From the NCBI GenBank assembly GCA_019750655.1, contig JAIEOG010000355.1, forward strand, positions 1-6,387: a stretch of DNA of 6,387 nt, given 5' to 3'. Positions 1 through 4,152 of the stretch are shown one piece after another. This DNA is from a bacterium (GTDB lineage: Bacteria > Bdellovibrionota > FAC87 > UBA2466). Position 1 is the first letter of the stretch, and the number at the start of each line of letters is the position of its first letter. Made by a program: the position numbers and the translations under genes. The notes beneath the pieces are model-generated. The model worked only from the letters and a program-made list of their open reading frames with translations, was not told the DNA's origin and ran no database searches.

Positions 1-180
1 CTTATTGAAATCCGCGTATGCCATTTTGGAAGAGACGCCCAAAGACTGGCCGTACTCCGTTTGGGAAAGTTCTCGGACAACCGAAGCGAAGACCCGGTGC
101 TGCGCCTTCCTCGGATCGCCGAGCTTTCTCTGGTAGCGGCGGTAGCGCAACCCGAATAGAAATTTCAGTAAGGGGATCAC
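1..180 (-). CDS. GH3-like acyl-acid-amido synthetase (N-terminal 60 codons; runs off the window)
   Basis: GH3-family enzymes adenylate a carboxylic acid and pass the acyl group to an amine, usually an amino acid. Plant members conjugate auxin and jasmonate; bacterial members are mostly uncharacterised. The 60 visible residues begin with a basic stretch (LRYRRYQRKLGD, 11-22). A segment follows in which residues 26-50 (QHRVFASVVRELSQTEYGQS, then LGVSS) match the usual GH3 opening of a helix ending in T-E-[FY]-G, followed by a loop and an aromatic D-F (57-58). The start is GTG at 180-178. It overlaps the TGA of the acyltransferase as GTGA and has GAAGAG five bases upstream, so translation is probably coupled. 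The gene is easy to miss because of the GTG start and because the window ends inside it. The family call rests only on the N-terminus; the AMP-binding core is not visible. The reading frame itself is well supported. Confidence 0.68.
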   Translation of the reverse strand, partial: MIPLLKFLFGLRYRRYQRKLGDPRKAQHRVFASVVRELSQTEYGQSLGVSSKMAYADFNK

Positions 181-806
181 TGCATCTCTTCAGGTAGGCA
201 GGTGTGGCGTGCGCCGCGGTAAGTAACGGTGTTTGCCGGGACCTGAGAGTTTTCCACGATCTGGGTGCCGGGCCCGATCCGGCAAAGGGCGCCGATGAGA
301 GCCCCCGATCCGACTTTGATGGGGGATACAAAAAGTTTTAGCTCCCCGGCCGGGTCACGTTTTACGAGGTGGGCCACAAAACAAGAGTCATACCCAACGA
401 CCACGTTATCGCCGATATCGAGCAAGCTGCGGTCTTCTACGCGTGATGTGGGCGCCCAGAAAATACCTTTGCCAACGCGGCTTCCCCAAAGGCGCAACCA
501 AAAACTGTAGAGGCCAGGGATGGTTTTCATCCAGCTTTCTAGCCAGGGCATCGCCATGAAAAGCGATTGGATGCTGTAAGCGCCCCACCACGGGATGTAC
601 TGCTTTGCGGAAATTTCACTCAGGCTTCGCCTCAAAGGGAAAAACCAGTTGTGCAAGCGGAAGGCGATTAGGGGAAATGCGTAGAGAAAAAATAGAATTC
701 CTCCAAGGCGCACCAGCGCAGACTGCGGGAGAGCGTAGGCGCAAGCCGCGATCCCCAAGATCTGCAAGAGGGGGAAAAGTGAAACGAGTTTACCGCCAAG
801 GCTCAC
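177..806 (-). CDS. Membrane-anchored left-handed beta-helix (hexapeptide-repeat) acyltransferase
   Basis: A 209-residue protein. Two adjacent hydrophobic segments at about 8-27 and 31-50 could form a membrane hairpin. They are followed by an aromatic, amphipathic linker (about 66-106) and then a short hexapeptide-repeat domain at about 107-190, seen as repeated V/I-G units: SRVGKGIFWAPT, LLDIGDNVVVGYDS, IKVGSGALIGALCRIGPGTQI. Proteins of this fold move acetyl or longer acyl groups onto hydroxyl or amino acceptors. His146 in the FVAHLVKRD segment is the best candidate catalytic base. I chose the GTG start at 806-804 because it overlaps the methyltransferase stop (GTGA) and has AGGAG eight bases upstream. 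The open frame extends further 5', but that stretch only shadows the methyltransferase. The acceptor is unknown. The position between a methyltransferase and a GH3-like synthetase suggests a lipid-like or amide product handled at the membrane. Confidence 0.82.
   Translation of the reverse strand: MSLGGKLVSLFPLLQILGIAACAYALPQSALVRLGGILFFLYAFPLIAFRLHNWFFPLRRSLSEISAKQYIPWWGAYSIQSLFMAMPWLESWMKTIPGLYSFWLRLWGSRVGKGIFWAPTSRVEDRSLLDIGDNVVVGYDSCFVAHLVKRDPAGELKLFVSPIKVGSGALIGALCRIGPGTQIVENSQVPANTVTYRGARHTCLPEEMQ
186..191 (-). promoter_or_regulatory. Ribosome binding site that fixes the GH3-like GTG start
   Basis: On the minus strand this reads GAAGAG, five bases before the GTG at 180-178, within the last codons of the acyltransferase. 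With the GTGA overlap it supports a start outside the usual ATG set. Confidence 0.6.
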
Positions 807-1711
807 AGGCGTTTCTCCTGGGGCAGGGCGATTTGGTAAAGGCGTTCCGGGAAAAGACGGCAGCCCCACTGAGCGAGGGATCTTGTTTGCCAAGGAAGCC
901 CGAGCCCCTTTCCCAGTCCGCTCAAAAGGTAGTCCGATTGGATTAAGCGGCCACCGGGAATCGCTTCCATTAAATCTTGTGCGCCGGCGGCTCCGAAAGA
1001 CAGGGGCGCTTGAGGCAAGCGAGAAAATCCCATTAGAAAATTCGACGCGCGGATCGTTCGCGGTGCCATGACGTCTACGGCTACCTCGACGGTGGAGCGC
1101 AAACCGACTAGTCCCCTTAACAGTTTGTGGATTTGCGCGCGGGTTAGGTACATTGAAACTCCGGCCAACAGAACTAGTACTGGCCCTGGGGGCAAAGCTG
1201 CTTTCCAATCGTCTTCCAGGATGGAAGCTCCAATTGCCACGCTGCGATCCGAGGGCGGGAGCAGCCGGTTTCGCAGTGCTACCGTATCCGGCATGTCGAC
1301 GTTTACGACGTGTGCTTGTCCATCGTCGATGCGTTCATAAAGAGTGTCCAGTCCGCAACCCAGATTCACGATCGTGGCGCCGGGGTGGCGTTTCAGGAAA
1401 TCGCGGGCAATGCGGTCCATGCGGACCGACCGGTAACCCAGATTGAGCATCCCGAACGTGCCGATGCGTTTGCGCACTTCTTCAAAATCGTACTGGAGAC
1501 TTTCTACCAAGCGCTCGGAGTGGGGATCTTGGAACGCAGCAAAACGCCGAGACCACTCCGCCCGCGCCCAGAGCGGGATGAGCAGGGTCTGTTGGACGGT
1601 TCCGAGACTGCCTGGATCGACCATAGGGAGCGCTCTATACCACAATCCGCGGGGCGCATTGCGGGCTCTCCACTCGTTAAAGTCCCGGACGTGGATGGCG
1701 AACTCGACCAT
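803..1711 (-). CDS. SAM-dependent methyltransferase, LCM/TcmP-like family
   Basis: A 302-residue class I methyltransferase resembling the leucine carboxyl methyltransferase superfamily, which includes TcmP-type O-methyltransferases of polyketide pathways. Visible landmarks are a helical N-terminal cap (about 40-110), the SAM-binding loop IVNLGCGLDTLYERID (114-129), the acidic end of strand 2 in VNVDMP (136-141), DDW (167-169), and the LLAGVSMYL segment (181-189). That last segment corresponds to the family's aEGvxMYL motif, with Gly where Glu is usual. This family typically methylates carboxylates or hydroxyls. It is the first gene of the minus-strand operon. I prefer the ATG at 1711; the upstream in-frame GTG at 1732 has no ribosome binding site. 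The promoter must lie in or beyond the 48-bp gap shared with the divergent gene. The substrate is unknown, and partners in the operon suggest a small acylated molecule. Confidence 0.85.
   Translation of the reverse strand: MVEFAIHVRDFNEWRARNAPRGLWYRALPMVDPGSLGTVQQTLLIPLWARAEWSRRFAAFQDPHSERLVESLQYDFEEVRKRIGTFGMLNLGYRSVRMDRIARDFLKRHPGATIVNLGCGLDTLYERIDDGQAHVVNVDMPDTVALRNRLLPPSDRSVAIGASILEDDWKAALPPGPVLVLLAGVSMYLTRAQIHKLLRGLVGLRSTVEVAVDVMAPRTIRASNFLMGFSRLPQAPLSFGAAGAQDLMEAIPGGRLIQSDYLLSGLGKGLGLPWQTRSLAQWGCRLFPERLYQIALPQEKRL
815..820 (-). promoter_or_regulatory. Ribosome binding site that fixes the acyltransferase GTG start
   Basis: On the minus strand this reads CAGGAG, eight bases before the GTG at 806-804. 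It lies inside the last codons of the methyltransferase, so ribosomes ending that gene are placed directly on the next start. Confidence 0.7.
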
Positions 1712-1759
1712 TAGTTTCACTCTTGCTGCCACACAACAGGAAGGGGTAGAGCGTTCTCT
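1712..1759. promoter_or_regulatory. Divergent intergenic region between the methyltransferase operon and the exported-protein gene
   Basis: These 48 bases separate two divergent start codons and should carry or adjoin both promoters. I see no convincing -35/-10 pair on either strand. The plus strand has a purine-rich AGGAAGGGG at 1738-1746 and, just after it, the inverted repeat TAGAG-CGTT-CTCTA (1747-1760). Confidence 0.4.
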
Positions 1760-1760
1760 A
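1747..1760 (+). promoter_or_regulatory. Small perfect hairpin between Shine-Dalgarno and start codon
   Basis: TAGAG (1747-1751), loop CGTT, CTCTA (1756-1760). The last base of the right arm is the A of the ATG. The Shine-Dalgarno candidate AGGAAGGGG (1738-1746) is 13 bases from the ATG, which is long. If the hairpin forms in the mRNA it would shorten that distance or hide the start. Function is inferred. Confidence 0.35.
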
Positions 1761-2587
1761 TGAAGCTCTCGTACGCCGTGCTTGCGTTTGTTTTAGCGGC
1801 CCTTCCTATTCCCACAGGTTTTGCGAAGACTTCCGAATCGACTGGGATGTCTAAGGTGTGCAGGCGCAAGCTGGCCCTGGATAATGGCGTGGCGGAAAAG
1901 ATCGCGCCCAGCTTAAGTGCGAAACTACGGACGGGCGCACGGGGCACGCGAGATTCTCTGGAGGCGCAGCTGGTAGTAAATGTTTTTCTCCCGGTCCGAA
2001 ACCGCGGTTCAAACCCTGCCATTATTGCCCTCCAAAGAAACTTAGAGGCCGTAGGCCTTCGGTTCTCTTCCCCCGCCGACCTGACGGTCCCCTCCAGTGG
2101 GCTCAAAGTCTTATACGCGGAGGGTTCTTCGGCTGCTCTCGTGGCTGCGGCGCAGCTTTCGCAGGTACTGTGGGTAAGCCGAGTTTTGCAGGCTAGAACC
2201 CTAGCAAGGCTGAAGAGCAACGCGTCCTTGGAGCCTAGGGTCGTGGAATTGCGAACTCGAATGGAGCGTCGGTTGACGACACGCCACCAACGTAAGGAGC
2301 GCCGAGAGGAATTGCTGGCCGAACTAGAAGCCCTTCATTCACTTGCCGAAGAACAGCGAGACACAAGCTCCGTGAGAGCGGGCGATGGACGCTACCTCGA
2401 GTTTCTAGAAAGCCGCGGCGAAGGCGGGAGGGCATTTCGCCAGGAGCAAGAAAACGCGCAAGGGGCTGAGGACGAAGCAGTCGAAGAGCAAGCCGCTACA
2501 GAGATGGAAATCGAAGACGTCACGGCAGAAATCAAACTCCTCAATGAGCAGCTGGGGTACCGGCCCCTCGCGGGCCTAGAAAACTAG
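1760..2587 (+). CDS. Exported protein with I9-propeptide-like N-terminal segment and charged C-terminal coiled coil
   Basis: A 275-residue protein of unrecognised family. Residues 1-22 form a Sec signal peptide: MK, a hydrophobic stretch LSYAVLAFVLAALPIP, then TGFA before KT, a plausible signal peptidase I site. Residues about 46-143 run from KIAPSLSAKL through LVVNVFLPV, LQRNLEAVGLRF and LKVLYAEGSSAALVAAAQLSQVLWVSRV. That order of strand, helix ('residue-number-plus-G-ar'), strand and a helix ending in V-x-x-V-x-x-V resembles the fold of subtilase I9 prosegments and related inhibitors. Residues about 155-265 are rich in E, K, R and Q with leucine spacing, predicting a long coiled coil. No protease domain or lipobox is present, so the mature protein is probably periplasmic or secreted. 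Its 3' end overlaps a small minus-strand ORF by 47 bases. A scaffold or inhibitor role is a guess. Confidence 0.72.
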   Translation: MKLSYAVLAFVLAALPIPTGFAKTSESTGMSKVCRRKLALDNGVAEKIAPSLSAKLRTGARGTRDSLEAQLVVNVFLPVRNRGSNPAIIALQRNLEAVGLRFSSPADLTVPSSGLKVLYAEGSSAALVAAAQLSQVLWVSRVLQARTLARLKSNASLEPRVVELRTRMERRLTTRHQRKERREELLAELEALHSLAEEQRDTSSVRAGDGRYLEFLESRGEGGRAFRQEQENAQGAEDEAVEEQAATEMEIEDVTAEIKLLNEQLGYRPLAGLEN

Positions 2588-2753
2588 CGGCTTCTTCGTG
2601 CACGGAGCCATTCTTAGTGAGAAACCTTCCAGGTACGGGAATGGTATTTGGGGTTTCCAGTCGAGTGACGAGAGCCGGGTTCGCGAAACACAGCTTGCTC
2701 ATCCCCAGAGCGCGCAGTCCCAAAATCAACGTATTCAACGCTTTTGACGCCAT
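2541..2753 (-). CDS. Small hypothetical protein (70 aa) with a strong ribosome binding site
   Basis: A 70-residue reading frame starting MASKALNTLILGLRALGMSK and ending GAGTPAAH. I do not recognise a family. The first 25 residues could form an amphipathic or weakly hydrophobic helix; the rest is rich in P, G and T. The main support is the start: AAGGAG six bases before an ATG on the minus strand (2760-2765 to 2753), the best ribosome binding site in the window. The gene is convergent with the exported-protein gene and their ends overlap by 47 bases, so antisense interference is possible. It may be a real small protein, the remnant of a longer one, or an ORF that uses a chance Shine-Dalgarno. 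Confidence 0.42.
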   Translation of the reverse strand: MASKALNTLILGLRALGMSKLCFANPALVTRLETPNTIPVPGRFLTKNGSVHEEAASFLGPRGAGTPAAH

Positions 2754-2868
2754 TGTTTTCTCCTTCTGCGGCACATTTACGTAAGTCGGAAAGCCAGATC
2801 AAGATAGCCCTCCGAGAGGCCAGACTTTTTTTGTATTTTTGTTCAAATGCAGTAAGGTCTTGGATCGT
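2588..2868 (+). other. Leader/intergenic stretch before eutA; no riboswitch recognised
   Basis: These 281 bases separate the exported-protein gene from eutA on the plus strand. The left half is taken up by the minus-strand small ORF. The right half (2766-2868) must hold the eut promoter and leader. I looked for the conserved B12-box and the EutVW-type paired hairpins known to control eut operons elsewhere and see neither. A 7-T run at 2826-2832 follows a weak stem at 2809-2819 (CCTC-CGA-GAGG), which is too weak to call a terminator or attenuator. Confidence 0.5.
2760..2765 (-). promoter_or_regulatory. Strong Shine-Dalgarno (AAGGAG) for the 70-aa minus-strand ORF
   Basis: On the minus strand AAGGAG is followed by six bases (AAAACA) and ATG. 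This is close to the ideal sequence and spacing. It is the reason the small ORF is annotated rather than dismissed. Confidence 0.55.
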
Positions 2869-4152
2869 ATGGCGACCCAGCAACTACTTCTAGGTTTGGA
2901 TTTTGGGACCACCACCAGCCATTGTGTTATCGCGCAGACCCAGCTGGAGAAGAACTGGGTTCTAGGTAGGAGGGAGTTCTCGGGCTCCCAGGTGCGCTAC
3001 CAGTCCGCGCCTGTTTTCACGCCGAGAAAGGGTAATCGATTAGACCTTCTCGCTCTGGAACAGCTGGTACAGAAATGGAGGCAGGAATCGGGGTTGGATT
3101 GGAAGCACCTCGTGGGGGGCGGCGCGCTGCTCACAGGGCTCGCGGCGCAATCGGAAAATGCGCCCGGGTTGTTGGAGCTCATTCGGCAAGAAGCGCAGGA
3201 AATCCTCACCATCCAAGCGGAAGATCCTCTTCTGGAAAGCTGGGTGGCATGCCTGGCGAATTGCCAGGGGCTGATGCAGCAATCTCCACAGAAGATGTTT
3301 CTGAATTTCGACATTGGGGGCGGCACGACGAATACTGGCCTATGCCAGGCAGGGCGGATGCTCGCGACGGATTGGAAGATGATTGGCGCACGCCACTTCG
3401 TCTTGGAGCCGGGCTCGTACCGAATTACCGCTATCACCCCACCGGGGGTGCACCTTCTTCGAAAGCTTGGAATCCGTCGCCGAGTCGGTGCGGAGTTCTC
3501 GCGTCCTGAAGTCGATCGCATTGTGCAGCACTTCACTAGACAGTTAGAGATCTATGCGCGCCGTTACCCCAGAGCTTTGCGCGTCTTCTCGGGCGGAGTG
3601 GGGGAACTTCTATACCAACCGCGGAGTGACATAACACCCTATGGAGATTTCGGAGTGGAACTCGCGGAAGCCATACGTGCCTCGCGCGTGCTGGGGCGAG
3701 ATCTCGATCGCTATGTTCCAGACTCGCGCGGGAGAGCGACGGTGTTGGGAATGGCTCTCTACTCGACGCAGGTAAGCGGCGACTCCGTGTTTTTAGAGGA
3801 CACCCGCCTGCTCCCTCTACAAGCACCTGTACGCGGGACGCTGCGGAATGGGGCGATAGGGGAGCCGGGGGCCTATTTTCTTGCAACGCAGCTGCAGAAT
3901 GTCGCAGCCCTCAAGCGGCTAGCGCCTCAGGTAGCGAAGCGTCTGGATCGGAACGGAACGCCTCGGCCGTATGTCTTTATTCTCAATGCCAACTTGGGAA
4001 AGCTCTTTGGAACGTGGCTGCGCCTGTATAGCCGAAAGAAAAGCGCATTCATCGTTCTGGACGAGATAGAGACGCGCCCCGCGCATTACCTTGCGTTGGG
4101 AAAGGTAGTTCACCAGAATGTGCCAGTAAGCTTGTATGGGTTTGAGAAATGA
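2869..4152 (+). CDS. eutA: EutA, ethanolamine ammonia-lyase reactivating factor (ATPase)
   Basis: EutA is a chaperone-like ATPase of the actin/Hsp70 fold. It ejects damaged cobalamin from ethanolamine ammonia-lyase so fresh adenosylcobalamin can bind. The 427 residues (E. coli about 467) show the phosphate-1 loop LGLDFGTTTSH (8-18), the phosphate-2 loop LNFDIGGGTTN (145-155), the adenosine-site motif VFSGGVGE (239-246), and the C-terminal ALGKVV-PVS segment typical of EutA. Similarity to E. coli EutA also covers the QSAPVFTP and RATVLG regions. I start at the ATG at 2869 because alignment begins there; a TTG at 2839 would add ten residues but has no ribosome binding site. The ATG itself has only a weak AAGG upstream. 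The stop overlaps the next start as ATGA, tying reactivator and enzyme production together. No microcompartment gene lies beside it. Confidence 0.92.
   Translation: MATQQLLLGLDFGTTTSHCVIAQTQLEKNWVLGRREFSGSQVRYQSAPVFTPRKGNRLDLLALEQLVQKWRQESGLDWKHLVGGGALLTGLAAQSENAPGLLELIRQEAQEILTIQAEDPLLESWVACLANCQGLMQQSPQKMFLNFDIGGGTTNTGLCQAGRMLATDWKMIGARHFVLEPGSYRITAITPPGVHLLRKLGIRRRVGAEFSRPEVDRIVQHFTRQLEIYARRYPRALRVFSGGVGELLYQPRSDITPYGDFGVELAEAIRASRVLGRDLDRYVPDSRGRATVLGMALYSTQVSGDSVFLEDTRLLPLQAPVRGTLRNGAIGEPGAYFLATQLQNVAALKRLAPQVAKRLDRNGTPRPYVFILNANLGKLFGTWLRLYSRKKSAFIVLDEIETRPAHYLALGKVVHQNVPVSLYGFEK

Noticed and set aside
86..92. GCGAAGA heptamer, same as the core of the hairpins at the right end (also near 1822-1830).
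   Set aside because: Inside coding sequence with no complementary arms around it. The heptamer alone is expected by chance at this composition.
807..1208. Longer N-terminus for the acyltransferase frame, up to 134 extra residues.
   Set aside because: The extension lies entirely inside the methyltransferase and has low-complexity R/S/P-rich shadow composition. The GTG at 806 has a ribosome binding site and the same GTGA overlap as the next junction.
2641..2784. Plus-strand 47-codon ORF starting MVFGVSSRVTRAGF.
   Set aside because: It lies opposite the better-supported minus-strand ORF, has a poor ribosome binding site and unremarkable composition.
2807..2832. Possible intrinsic terminator/attenuator before eutA (short stem plus seven T residues).
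   Set aside because: The perfect stem is only CCTC/GAGG with a three-base loop, and the T-run begins six bases after it. Stability is too low to call.
2588..2868. Cobalamin riboswitch or EutVW-type leader upstream of eutA, expected for a B12-dependent operon.
   Set aside because: No B12-box-like core and no paired hairpins with the expected loops could be found by eye. A covariance-model search of this region would settle it.
4131..4149. EutA ends in SLYGFEK and EutBC contains SLYGFEN (residues 463-469), suggesting a shared motif or duplication.
   Set aside because: Only six identical residues, with different codons and no similarity on either side. Most likely coincidence.
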